15,375 nucleotides of DNA from an uncultured Collinsella sp. (GCA_938023905.1 CALJCO010000140.1:1-15375), one strand, 5' to 3'. Positions 1-6,686 are shown, numbered from the stretch's first letter. The notes: a model not told the origin generated them from the letters alone. Numbers and translations: made by a program.

Positions 1-8
1 AAAGGGCG

Positions 9-30
9 GAGGCGGGGCATGCCCCGCCTC
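9..30. terminator. Perfect 22-bp palindrome, possible terminator of an upstream gene
   Basis: The arms GAGGCGGGGCA and TGCCCCGCCTC form a perfect palindrome with no spacer, so an RNA hairpin would have a tiny loop. On + it is followed by only TT; on - by CGCCCTTT. It could end a gene lying left of the window on either strand. The lack of a clear U-tract keeps confidence low. Confidence 0.35.
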
Positions 31-298
31 TTACACCACATCTCTGCACGCTACCTCTTTTACGGCCTTATTTTCGCCAATTCGTGGAAAACGAGGGGGC
101 TCCAATCCTTGTAAGAGCCAAGACAGAACCCCCGAATCAACTCAGAGGGTTTCTTGGTATATCTGACCTGCATTTATTAGCGCCATAAACCCAGCTTTAC
201 ACGCTTCGAGAACATTGCACCATCTGACAAGCGGAAAGTAAGGAAAGAAGCGAAAAGCAAAACCCTTGATAAACATGCATCTCTGCTCGATTGAGCTT

Positions 299-327
299 TT
301 GATAAACAGACACAATATCGATATAAT
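299..327 (+). promoter_or_regulatory. Strong sigma-70-type promoter of the abiEi-abiEii-STAND operon
   Basis: A -35 box TTGATA (299-304) and a perfect -10 box TATAAT (322-327) are separated by exactly 17 nt. Transcription would start near 334, about 20 nt before the ATG at 357. It is the only near-consensus promoter before the three overlapping genes, so it probably drives them all. Confidence 0.8.
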
Positions 328-337
328 ATGTGTCTGT
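306..337. promoter_or_regulatory. Operator-like inverted repeat over the -10 box
   Basis: ACAGACACA (306-314) and TGTGTCTGT (329-337) are perfect 9-bp inverted arms with a 14-bp spacer that contains the -10 box. AbiEi antitoxins of studied AbiE systems are known to bind inverted repeats in their own promoter and repress it. This repeat is therefore the natural candidate operator for the protein encoded at 357; that assignment is inference. Confidence 0.65.
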
Positions 338-356
338 AAATCAAAAAGGAGGGACA

Positions 357-962
357 ATGGGGAGAAGCGAGGAAATCGCCAGGCTGGTCCGGGACGCCGG
401 CGGCGTGGCTAGCGCGGCGCAGATCACCGAAGCGGGTTTCCTGCCCGGCTCCATCTCCCATGCCCTGAAATCGGGCGCCATAGACAAGCTCACGAGGGGT
501 GTCTACTGCCTGCCGGAGGTGTTCGACGACGAGTTCGCCGCCGTCACCTACAGGTGGAGGAAGTGCGTGCTCTCGCACGGAAGCGCACTGTACCTCGCCG
601 GGCTCTCCGACAGGGTGCCCGGCGCGCTCGACGTCACCGTCCCCCACGGATACAACCCGCGGGGGCTTTCCCTCGAGCACCCCGACGTGAGGATTCACAG
701 GGTCAACAAGGATGTCTACGAGCTGGGAATCGCCGAGGCGAAATCCCCCTGCGGCGCGATGGTGAGGACGTACTGCGCGGAACGCGCGGTGGCGGACCTA
801 ATCTCCCAGAGAGCCTCCGGCGGGGCCGATCCGCAGCTCGTCCACGACGCGGTCGCAGGCTATTTCAAGAGGGCCGACGCCGACCTCGAGAATCTCGCGC
901 GGATGTGCGCGGCGCTCGGCGTCGAGGAGGAGTTCAGGATGTATCTGGAGGTGCTCAGATGA
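357..962 (+). CDS. abiEi: AbiEi-family antitoxin / transcriptional repressor
   Basis: A 201-aa protein, probably the antitoxin of a type IV toxin-antitoxin pair. AbiEi proteins do not bind their toxin directly; they act through repression of the operon and neutralise the toxin effect by other means. Residues 1-52 look like a winged helix (EEIARLVRDAGG, then an ITEAG recognition region and the wing-like KLTRGVYCLP). Residues 60-200 carry the AbiEi C-terminal pattern: LSHGSALYLAGL, a DVTVPHGYN stretch and a helical YCAERAVADLI segment. The ATG at 357 is preferred because AAGGAGGG lies just upstream (346-353). A GTG at 330 in frame falls inside the -10/operator region and would precede the likely transcription start. 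The stop overlaps the next start (ATGA at 959-962), implying translational coupling. It is GC-rich, like the host. Confidence 0.87.
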   Translation: MGRSEEIARLVRDAGGVASAAQITEAGFLPGSISHALKSGAIDKLTRGVYCLPEVFDDEFAAVTYRWRKCVLSHGSALYLAGLSDRVPGALDVTVPHGYNPRGLSLEHPDVRIHRVNKDVYELGIAEAKSPCGAMVRTYCAERAVADLISQRASGGADPQLVHDAVAGYFKRADADLENLARMCAALGVEEEFRMYLEVLR

Positions 963-1867
963 CGAGAGGCGACGCGAGCCTCAAGGGCAAGATCAAGGCG
1001 ATGGCCAAGAAGAGCAACCTGAAGCCGCAGGAGCTTCTGCAGATGTACCTGTTCGAGCACCTCCTGATGCGACTCGAGAAGAGCGACTACGCGGAAACGT
1101 TCGTCCTGAAGGAAGGGCTGCTCATCTCGTCGATGACGGGCATCGCCCAGAGGACGACGATGGACATGGACGCCACGGTGGTGGGCATGGACATGGACGA
1201 GGGGACGGTGAGCGCCGCCATCTCCTCCATCTGCTCGGTCGCCGTCGGCGACGGCATGGAGTACTCCTTCGAAAGGGTGGAGCCGATTCGCGCAGACGAC
1301 GAGTACGCCAACTGGCGGGCCCATCTGCGCGTCGGGTACGGCAAGATCGACGCGCCGATCAAGGTCGACATCACCACGGGGGACGAGATAGTCCCGGGGC
1401 TCATCGAGTACCGCTACCCGCTCATGTTCGAGGAGGGCTCGGTGCGGGTTCTGTCCTACCCGCTCGAGACGGTGCTGGCCGAGAAGCTCGAGACGGTCGT
1501 GTCGCGCGGCATCGCGAACACGCGCGGCCGCGACTTCTACGACATCCATGCGTTGATGCGCCTGAAGTCGAAAGGCATCGACCGGAGATCGCTTCACGAG
1601 GCCATCGCCGCCACGGCATCCAGGCGTGGGTCGGTCGGCAGGATGGCCGATTACGCAGTCGTTCTCGAAGAGGTCAGGGAATCCAGCATCATGCAGGGCA
1701 TCTGGGCTTCTTACGTCGCCGGGTCGCCTTATGCGACGGGGCTCGACTTCGAGGACGTCGTCGACTCAGCCCTCGAGCTCGCGAGACTTGCTGAGCTAGG
1801 CGGCCTAGAGCAGGAAAAGAGAAATCAAAGGGCGAATTTACCGCGAGGAGCAAAATGTCCCAGATAA
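959..1867 (+). CDS. abiEii: AbiEii/AbiGii-family nucleotidyltransferase toxin
   Basis: A 302-aa protein of the DNA polymerase beta-like nucleotidyltransferase fold, the toxin of AbiE systems, which abort phage infection or stop growth; family members bind GTP or modify RNA. Visible motifs: KEGLLISSMTG (51-61), R65-T-T-M-D69-M-D71 with the two catalytic carboxylates, KVDI with D137 as likely third carboxylate, and LAEKLETVVSRG...RDFYDI (173-196), the signature of this family. One oddity: as I recall the family, position 52 is usually Gly (KGG), but here it is Glu, which might affect nucleotide binding. The start is set by GGAGG at 947-951 and the 4-nt overlap with the antitoxin gene. The stop lies 13 nt inside the next gene. 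The C-terminal tail (283-302) is charged and lies at the junction where base composition changes. Confidence 0.88.
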   Translation: MTRGDASLKGKIKAMAKKSNLKPQELLQMYLFEHLLMRLEKSDYAETFVLKEGLLISSMTGIAQRTTMDMDATVVGMDMDEGTVSAAISSICSVAVGDGMEYSFERVEPIRADDEYANWRAHLRVGYGKIDAPIKVDITTGDEIVPGLIEYRYPLMFEEGSVRVLSYPLETVLAEKLETVVSRGIANTRGRDFYDIHALMRLKSKGIDRRSLHEAIAATASRRGSVGRMADYAVVLEEVRESSIMQGIWASYVAGSPYATGLDFEDVVDSALELARLAELGGLEQEKRNQRANLPRGAKCPR

Positions 1868-4182
1868 ACCAGATCCAGGAAGAGCTGAGGCAGATCGAAG
1901 GCGGGCGATTTCAAACGCTGGCGAATCAGTATCTATATAGGAGGTATTCGCTTAACAACATTATTGAATTAGGATCCCAATGCGGCGCGGATAAAACTAC
2001 GACCGGAGTGCCGGACATGTACTCTGTGGAAGAGAATGGACACTACCTCTTCGCGGCATACACAACCTCTAAATCCGACATCCGCGATAAGCTGCTAAAT
2101 GATGCTAAAGACTGTCTCGACAAGAGCAAAACCAGCATCGATCCGCAACTCATAGATCGAATCGTCCTGTGTCATACGACTCCTCGTCTTTCTCCTTCAA
2201 TAGCCGCGGAAGTTTATGCTGTCGACTCGCGGGTAGAGATAATCGGGCCAGAGACAATTGCGAGCGACCTTGATGGAAAATACCCTGCGCTAGCGCATGC
2301 GGTATTGGGCGTTCCGCTCGGAAAGGGGTCGTTCATCTCCCCAGACCGCTTCATCGAGCGCAACTCGAACGCTCGTTTCCGGACCGATCTGTCAAAGCCT
2401 CTTGTACACAGGGAATCCGAGCTTGCGGACCTCATCGAATCAATAGAGCAAAACAGGGCAGTGGTGATTCAAGGGCGGTCCGGATCAGGGAAAACCAAGA
2501 TAGCTCTTGACGCATGCCTCTCGTTCATCGAAAAACATCGCTGGGACTTCCTCATCCTAGACTCTAGGTATTCGGCAAATCTCGACGAAGACATCGAGCT
2601 TATTCTATCGGAGTCGGAAAACGTCATCATTCTCGCCGACGACGCTAATGGCAACCTGTCCCTTGAGCATCTGCTTGGCGTTTGCTCGGAGAACGGCAAG
2701 CTGAAAATCGTCTTCACATGCAGAAAGATGTACTGGAGCGAACTGGCCGCGAGAATCAACGCCTGTCTGAGATACAAGGAAATTGAGCTGGCTCCCCTAG
2801 CTGCGGAGAACATCGATACGATACTCGAGACCGAATACGGCATAAAGAACCGTGCACTCAGAGGAAGAATTGCTACAATCGCCAAAGGAAACCTGCGGAT
2901 AGCTATTATGGCAGCGACCTCAATCGCAGACGGCGATTTCGAAGCTATTCGAGAGCCTTACGATCTCCTGAAGATCTATATGGATTCCGCCCTAGCTAGC
3001 TACTCAATCAGAGAGAAGCGCATCGCTGAAATCCTCGCAATCTATGACTACTGCGACCTTGTCGAAGACGACCCTTGTTACGATGAATTACTGAGATCGG
3101 GATATGACAGCGCCGAAATCAGAGACTTCGCATCCAAGTTAAACGATTGGGAAATTGTTACGACCCTTACCTCCGCCGATGGCGTGCTAGCCATAAGGAT
3201 GGAAGAGCAGAATCTTCGCGACTTCTTGATATGCCGCCACTTCGCAAAAGAAAGGAACGGCAGTTTTGCGGACTTCATTCTGCATACCGCAGGAATGCCC
3301 AACCCGCCGTATCTCAAAGCCGCCAAGTCAATGGCCGAAGTATGTGGGAGCGAAAGCGTAAACGAATACATCCGCAAAGAATGCGAGAAGGTCTGGGACG
3401 GCCTAAAGAGTCGGGATGCGCGAATTGCCGACCAGTTCATTACTGCGTTTCATCAATTCCTTCCCATGCAGGCACTTGTATTCGCCTCCGACCGCATTGA
3501 AAAATCCACGAGTGCTGACGTGTCGGAAGAGATTCTCGGGACGAATTCGACATCGAACGGATCTGTGCCCCTGCATATTTCCGTATCCCTGATGAACTCG
3601 AGCGAGTATTCGCAAATTGCCCTCGAGCTGTTCGTGGAATGCATCGAAAAAGGTACTGAACAGGCATCTCAATACAAATGGGCATGCGGGTCAGACGGCG
3701 CCTTCGCTTACGATTTCGATAGCACGGGGTTCGATTTGGAACACAACAAACTCGATGCCCTCGTTCAAAAATATCAGCAATCGCATTCCCGCAATATTGC
3801 AGCATGCCTGATCGTCTTGACGAGTTCATACCTTTCTTCAAGGGCCCAACATGTTCGGCAAAACGGCTTAACGTACACATTCAATACCCTGACTTACAAT
3901 TTCACATCGAAGCTGGCTGAGCTCCACGCCCATTGCTTCCGGGCGCTCTCCGTGCTAACCGAAACCGAATTCGGCAAGCGAGTTAAATCCGCCTTTCGGC
4001 AGCACTTCTCGTTTTATGGCAAAGAGCCTGAAGCGGAGCACGCAGAGAATATGCATTCAGTGCTCTCGAGGATCGAGGAGCTATTCCCCAAATACATAAG
4101 CGAAGACTCGACGATCAATCTCTCATGCAGCTTAAGCATCAACCAGATTTACGAAACATGCGCGCAGAACCCCCCCCTCTGA
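1855..4182 (+). CDS. STAND NTPase (nSTAND3-like) with PD-(D/E)XK-like N-terminal domain; N-terminal part of a split gene
   Basis: A 775-aa N-terminal portion of a large signal-transduction ATPase, probably a phage-sensing defence protein. Residues 1-110 resemble a restriction-endonuclease fold: E15 in the first helix, a GVPDMY turn with D54, then the strand YLFAAYTT (64-71). As I recall relatives, position 68 is usually Glu (VEYTT); here it is Ala, so catalysis may be altered. Residues 190-400 are the NTPase: Walker A GRSGSGKT (207-214), Walker B IILADD (258-263), sensor-like FTCR (287-290), then a winged-helix-like GNLRIAIMAA. After 450 it is alpha-helical repeat. The start has GAGGAG at 1845-1850 and overlaps abiEii by 13 nt. 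The frame ends just after a C8 tract (4170-4177), and the next ORF continues the protein. Base composition and AT-ending codons (ATA, AGA, TTA) differ from abiE, suggesting separate acquisition. Confidence 0.8.
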   Translation: MSQINQIQEELRQIEGGRFQTLANQYLYRRYSLNNIIELGSQCGADKTTTGVPDMYSVEENGHYLFAAYTTSKSDIRDKLLNDAKDCLDKSKTSIDPQLIDRIVLCHTTPRLSPSIAAEVYAVDSRVEIIGPETIASDLDGKYPALAHAVLGVPLGKGSFISPDRFIERNSNARFRTDLSKPLVHRESELADLIESIEQNRAVVIQGRSGSGKTKIALDACLSFIEKHRWDFLILDSRYSANLDEDIELILSESENVIILADDANGNLSLEHLLGVCSENGKLKIVFTCRKMYWSELAARINACLRYKEIELAPLAAENIDTILETEYGIKNRALRGRIATIAKGNLRIAIMAATSIADGDFEAIREPYDLLKIYMDSALASYSIREKRIAEILAIYDYCDLVEDDPCYDELLRSGYDSAEIRDFASKLNDWEIVTTLTSADGVLAIRMEEQNLRDFLICRHFAKERNGSFADFILHTAGMPNPPYLKAAKSMAEVCGSESVNEYIRKECEKVWDGLKSRDARIADQFITAFHQFLPMQALVFASDRIEKSTSADVSEEILGTNSTSNGSVPLHISVSLMNSSEYSQIALELFVECIEKGTEQASQYKWACGSDGAFAYDFDSTGFDLEHNKLDALVQKYQQSHSRNIAACLIVLTSSYLSSRAQHVRQNGLTYTFNTLTYNFTSKLAELHAHCFRALSVLTETEFGKRVKSAFRQHFSFYGKEPEAEHAENMHSVLSRIEELFPKYISEDSTINLSCSLSINQIYETCAQNPPL

Positions 4183-5513
4183 GCCTCGAGGGGTTCTGCC
4201 AGAGCACATTCGACACGCTTGGCTTGGAGAACTCCGAGTCTCCCGTAGGGAAGGAGCCGAGGGTGTCTGCGGAAGATTTGCCGCTAGAGCGACTGACCGA
4301 AGCCTTGGGAAAGTTAGCTGAAGATTATGAGATTTCCGGTAAAGAGTGGGAATCGGGCAGGGCTATCGCAAAAGTCCTTCTGGAAATCGCCAAAAGAATC
4401 CCAGATGCCGCCTCGAGCATAATCGCGCGCCATATTGCATCGTCGCCCTCGACGATCCCCATCCCGTACGAAGCGCTTGATCATCTTGCTGAAACCATAC
4501 GCAGGAAGATCCTTAGAAATGAGTTGGGCGCGGTGATCGACGTGAGTGACCATCCGGCCCTGTTTGACCATCTTGATTTGCTGGCAATTAAGAACGGGGC
4601 CGACAAACAGGAGCTCGATGAGATCCTCGCAAGGCTCGATGACGGCAGAACGCATCTCCGCTTGAAAGATCTGGAGATAGTCGAACCAAAGCATCCTGGC
4701 TATATCCTCAAATATGCTTCCAGGTTTTCCGAGCATGCACATAATGATGAGGTTTGGCGGTTTTTCGGCAACTGCGGAGACGAAAAGCGAGTCTCCGCTC
4801 TAGGTTCGTACTTCGAATCCAATCCCTCACCGGCTGTCAATCTATATTGTCTCGCGCTTGAAGGATACCCTCATTTCGACTACGACCTCGCTTTCCTGCG
4901 CTGCCTCTTACGCCTTGAAAATTCAATGGTCGACCGTTTTTTGGAGTACGCCTCCAACCTCGACTACCATCAAAGGCACGATCTCCTGCGAAGAGTCAGC
5001 TCGTTTTGGACCGACCAGGACGATCACGCTTGGAATCTGCTGAAAACATTGATCGATGAAGCGCTGAGCGAACCACTCGGCAGGTTTGAAATAGCCGCTT
5101 TGTTTCCCGTTCGTGACGCAAATGCGCTCTCGAGCGATATTTTCTGGAACCGCCTGGAACATCTCGTCCGCGAAAGGATCGCCGACGCAAATAGTCTCTA
5201 TAGAATTAGCTGGGCCTTGTCCGACTGCAATGACGAAGCGAGGGTCAGGGCTATCACCCTCATTCTGACGCTCGACAAAAACGGGATATCGATCAACCAT
5301 TTGGAGCTCCGTCGATCTTCAATGAGCGGGTCCCCTGGAAAAGGCTTTATTCCAGCAGAGCTCAAGGAGATCGAGGCGATTGACTCGATCGCTACCCAGC
5401 TGCCCGCAGGTGTTGCATATCTGAAACACAGAGAATGGCTGTCAAAAGTGAGGTCATCGATTGAAAGCGACATCGAAAACGAAAAGTGGAGGCTATTCCA
5501 CGGTAGGCAGTAA
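4125..5513 (+). CDS. C-terminal helical sensor part of the STAND protein, displaced frame
   Basis: Up to 462 codons, almost wholly alpha-helical (HEAT/TPR-like), fitting the ligand-sensing end of a STAND protein. Helical pairs run through the whole length, and the last part contains SGSPGKGFIPAE followed by LKHREW. Neither ATG at 4125 nor ATG at 4158 has a Shine-Dalgarno sequence, and the ORF overlaps the upstream frame by 58 nt. Independent translation is therefore unlikely. Adding one C to the C8 tract gives Asn-Pro-Pro-Pro-Leu and joins the two parts into one protein of about 1219 aa. Expression as drawn would need a tract change, transcriptional or ribosomal slippage, or correction of a sequencing error. 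The function of this segment alone cannot be told from sequence. Confidence 0.72.
   Translation: MQLKHQPDLRNMRAEPPPLSLEGFCQSTFDTLGLENSESPVGKEPRVSAEDLPLERLTEALGKLAEDYEISGKEWESGRAIAKVLLEIAKRIPDAASSIIARHIASSPSTIPIPYEALDHLAETIRRKILRNELGAVIDVSDHPALFDHLDLLAIKNGADKQELDEILARLDDGRTHLRLKDLEIVEPKHPGYILKYASRFSEHAHNDEVWRFFGNCGDEKRVSALGSYFESNPSPAVNLYCLALEGYPHFDYDLAFLRCLLRLENSMVDRFLEYASNLDYHQRHDLLRRVSSFWTDQDDHAWNLLKTLIDEALSEPLGRFEIAALFPVRDANALSSDIFWNRLEHLVRERIADANSLYRISWALSDCNDEARVRAITLILTLDKNGISINHLELRRSSMSGSPGKGFIPAELKEIEAIDSIATQLPAGVAYLKHREWLSKVRSSIESDIENEKWRLFHGRQ
4164..4199 (+). repeat. C8 tract inside a 10-bp inverted repeat at the STAND frameshift
   Basis: Eight C run from 4170 to 4177. They sit in the left arm of a perfect inverted repeat, GCAGAACCCC (4164-4173) with GGGGTTCTGC (4190-4199). 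An alternative register pairs CCCCTC (4174-4179) with GAGGGG (4188-4193). A homopolymer held in a hairpin arm that can pair in two registers is a plausible slippage site. With 8 C the upstream frame stops at 4180-4182; with 9 C it runs to 5513. Confidence 0.7.
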
Positions 5514-5578
5514 TCGGCTTTGACACCTAGCATCAGAAAAGGCCCCAGGCGCTCCTGCCTAAACTCCACCCCGTTTCC

Positions 5579-5644
5579 CACTGGGACAGATATCGAAACT
5601 CAACCTGGTCGAGTTTCGCTTGAGTTTCGGCATTTGTCCCAGTG
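5579..5644. repeat. Long imperfect hairpin with alternative inner fold
   Basis: Outer arms CACTGGGACA (5579-5588) and TGTCCCAGTG (5635-5644) and inner arms CGAAACTCAA (5594-5603) and TTGAGTTTCG (5620-5629) are perfect complements. The 5-nt links between them pair nearly fully (two A-T pairs, two G-T wobbles, one mismatch), giving a stem of about 25 bp and a 16-nt loop. The loop holds a second copy of GAGTTTCG (5611-5618) that can pair with the same left arm instead, so two exclusive folds exist. It could be a dispersed intergenic repeat (REP/MITE-like) or part of a structured RNA. Confidence 0.6.
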
Positions 5645-5771
5645 CTGTCCCACCACCGTCCCGCAGCATGTCGCAGCGAACCGCCATGTTCGGATGACTG
5701 TGAACGAGAAAAAATAGGTGCATTGGGTAGAAAACGCAGTGTATTGAGTGGGAATAGTAAATAGCCCTTTG

Positions 5772-5805
5772 CGAGGGAGGTCGGAAACGGCCTCCCTCGT
5801 TTTTT
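5772..5805 (+). terminator. Rho-independent terminator
   Basis: CGAGGGAGG (5772-5780) pairs perfectly with CCTCCCTCG (5791-5799) around a 10-nt loop and is followed at once by six T and then ATTT. It is a textbook intrinsic terminator on the + strand. It lies about 260 nt past the STAND stop and likely ends the abiE-STAND transcript, unless a small RNA containing the upstream hairpin is transcribed separately. Confidence 0.85.
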
Positions 5806-6007
5806 ATTTGCCTGCCATGGGCGCGTGTGCGCTGTGGTGTATGTGGTACATACAAGCCTGTCGTTCAATCTCTCAAGCTGTTTAGCTGGGATGATTGTTT
5901 GCTGGTACGTTTTAAAGTGCTTTCAATTACCGAAGCAACGCCATCACTTTATTTCTAATTAATGCTGGCCAGCAGATTGCTTTCGCCCGCAAGAGGTCGC
6001 TCGGACT

Positions 6008-6060
6008 GGTACTCAAAATGTACTCACGACGTTTTGAGTATCGATTTGCTGGTACTCACA
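6008..6060. repeat. Cluster of GTACTCA repeats
   Basis: GTACTCA occurs at 6009-6015, 6020-6026 and 6052-6058. A reverse copy (TGAGTA) lies at 6035-6040. TACTCAAAA (6010-6018) and TTTTGAGTA (6032-6040) make a perfect 9-bp inverted repeat. Four copies in about 50 bp look like protein-binding sites (regulator, iteron or recombinase), but no partner is identified. Confidence 0.45.
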
Positions 6061-6160
6061 GACGATAAAAATGGGTGCCAACCTCGATATATTCGTTATC
6101 CCCTTCGAATCGTCAACGAATACTAAAAAGTGATTGAGTGCTACATAGCTCAAATTAGTC

Positions 6161-6196
6161 TACGTAATTACGCAATTACGTATTCTGCCGTAAAAT
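6161..6196 (+). promoter_or_regulatory. Operator-like inverted repeat and candidate promoter of the RHH-mod-res operon
   Basis: TACGTAATT (6161-6169) and AATTACGTA (6174-6182) form a perfect 9-bp inverted repeat with a 4-nt spacer, and AATTACG also repeats directly (6166-6172, 6174-6180). A possible -10 box TAAAAT lies at 6191-6196, so the repeat covers where the -35 would be (TTACGC 6168-6173, a weak match, 17-nt spacing). Small palindromes of this kind are typical operators of ribbon-helix-helix proteins, and one is encoded 50 nt downstream. Autorepression is inferred. Confidence 0.5.
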
Positions 6197-6246
6197 GATT
6201 TCGGTCAATTAAGGAACGTAGAACAGGTCAATTCGGAGGGGCGACC

Positions 6247-6414
6247 ATGGAGGAAGATCAGGCTGTTCATGCCGAAAAGGAGCTGGATAAGTTCACGCTC
6301 TCGATAACCCGTGAGGATAAGCGGGCTCTTAAGTCCTATGCCGCGCGCCAGGATAAGACGGTGGCTAAAGTCCTGCGCGAATGGATTGACGAGAAGTGTA
6401 AGGGGGAGAAGTGA
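6247..6414 (+). CDS. Small ribbon-helix-helix (Arc/CopG-like) DNA-binding protein
   Basis: A 55-aa protein. After a charged N-terminus it shows strand KFTLSIT (15-21), helix A EDKRALKSYAARQ (23-35) and helix B TVAKVLREWIDEKC (38-51), the order and length of a ribbon-helix-helix fold that binds DNA as a dimer through the strand. GGAGGGG at 6235-6241 sets the start. Its TGA overlaps the ATG of the methyltransferase gene (TGATG, 6412-6416), so the two are translationally coupled. It may act as the control protein of the restriction-modification operon, with the inverted repeat at 6161-6182 as operator. An orphan antitoxin is the alternative. Confidence 0.7.
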   Translation: MEEDQAVHAEKELDKFTLSITREDKRALKSYAARQDKTVAKVLREWIDEKCKGEK

Positions 6415-6686
6415 TGTCTCAGACGACGCAAGCAGTCGTTCAGAACCTTGTTGATCGCGCTGTCAAGCTGGGCGATCGTCAGCTCGCTGCCGACATCCGC
6501 GCCTTTGCGGCGCAGCGCCAGTTTGGGCTTGTATTTGAACACAACCGCCCAGAGCGACTTCGCCTTTATGGCAAACCCATCATGGAGGGCGATGTCGTAC
6601 AGGTGCTTCCCGAGCGTGGTAAAAAAGAGGATTCTAGCTCCCAACTGCTATGGTTGGTAAATGCCGTTCGGGGGGGGGGTTGCTGA
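6414..6686 (+). CDS. N-terminal segment of the type III-like DNA methyltransferase (Mod), cut off at the G10 tract
   Basis: 90 codons from an ATG with AGGGGGAG at 6401-6408, overlapping the RHH stop by one base. The segment AVVQNLV...LAADIRAFAAQRQFGLVFEHNRPERLRLYGKPIMEGDVVQVLPERG...QLLW is, as I recall, the normal N-terminal domain of the large site-specific DNA-methyltransferases seen in Coriobacteriia. It is therefore not a separate gene. The frame enters ten G (6670-6679) and stops at 6684-6686 after Arg-Gly-Gly-Gly-Cys. With nine G it would read Arg-Gly-Gly-Val and run on to 8550. As drawn, the cell makes only this 90-aa stub from the proper start. Confidence 0.7.
   Translation: MSQTTQAVVQNLVDRAVKLGDRQLAADIRAFAAQRQFGLVFEHNRPERLRLYGKPIMEGDVVQVLPERGKKEDSSSQLLWLVNAVRGGGC

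Larger units (their letters stand above)
1..356. other. Intergenic region upstream of the abiE operon
   Basis: No convincing gene is seen here. Besides the palindrome at 9-30 there is a possible structured patch at about 92-135: GGGGG at 95-99 can pair with CCCCC at 129-133 around an inner GGCTC/GAGCC pair. From about 135 to 340 the sequence is clearly more AT-rich than the gene that follows. It carries a direct repeat, TTGATAAACA, at 266-275 and 299-308, the second copy covering the -35 box of the operon promoter. Confidence 0.5.
5514..6246. other. Long intergenic region between STAND and RHH/RM genes
   Basis: About 730 bp without a credible gene. It holds, in order: a long imperfect hairpin (5579-5644) followed by extra GTCCC motifs, a strong Rho-independent terminator (5772-5805), an AT-rich stretch, a cluster of four GTACTCA-type repeats (6008-6060), and an inverted repeat next to a possible promoter (6161-6196). 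It separates two defence modules. Confidence 0.6.

Noticed and set aside
92..134. tRNA or other known RNA gene in the left intergenic region
   Set aside because: Only a short G5/C5 pairing and a 5-bp inner stem; no cloverleaf, anticodon arm or TPsiC sequence is present.
330..356. GTG start 27 nt upstream for the AbiEi protein
   Set aside because: It lies inside the operator and just at or before the likely transcription start, while the ATG at 357 has a strong ribosome site.
554..958. Long N-terminal extension of the AbiEii frame back to 554
   Set aside because: It is an Arg-rich shadow of the antitoxin gene; the ATG at 959 has GGAGG and the ATGA overlap.
4164..4199. Programmed -1 ribosomal frameshift at the C tract
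   Set aside because: The hairpin overlaps the tract and does not lie 5-9 nt downstream of a slippery heptamer, so tract-length variation or an error is the better explanation, though slippage is not excluded.
5533..5868. Small - strand open frames across the intergenic hairpin
   Set aside because: They translate through the long hairpin and the terminator, with no ribosome site.
5994..6060. CRISPR array from repeated GTACTCA
   Set aside because: The units are 7-9 bp with irregular spacing and mixed orientation; CRISPR repeats are longer and regular.
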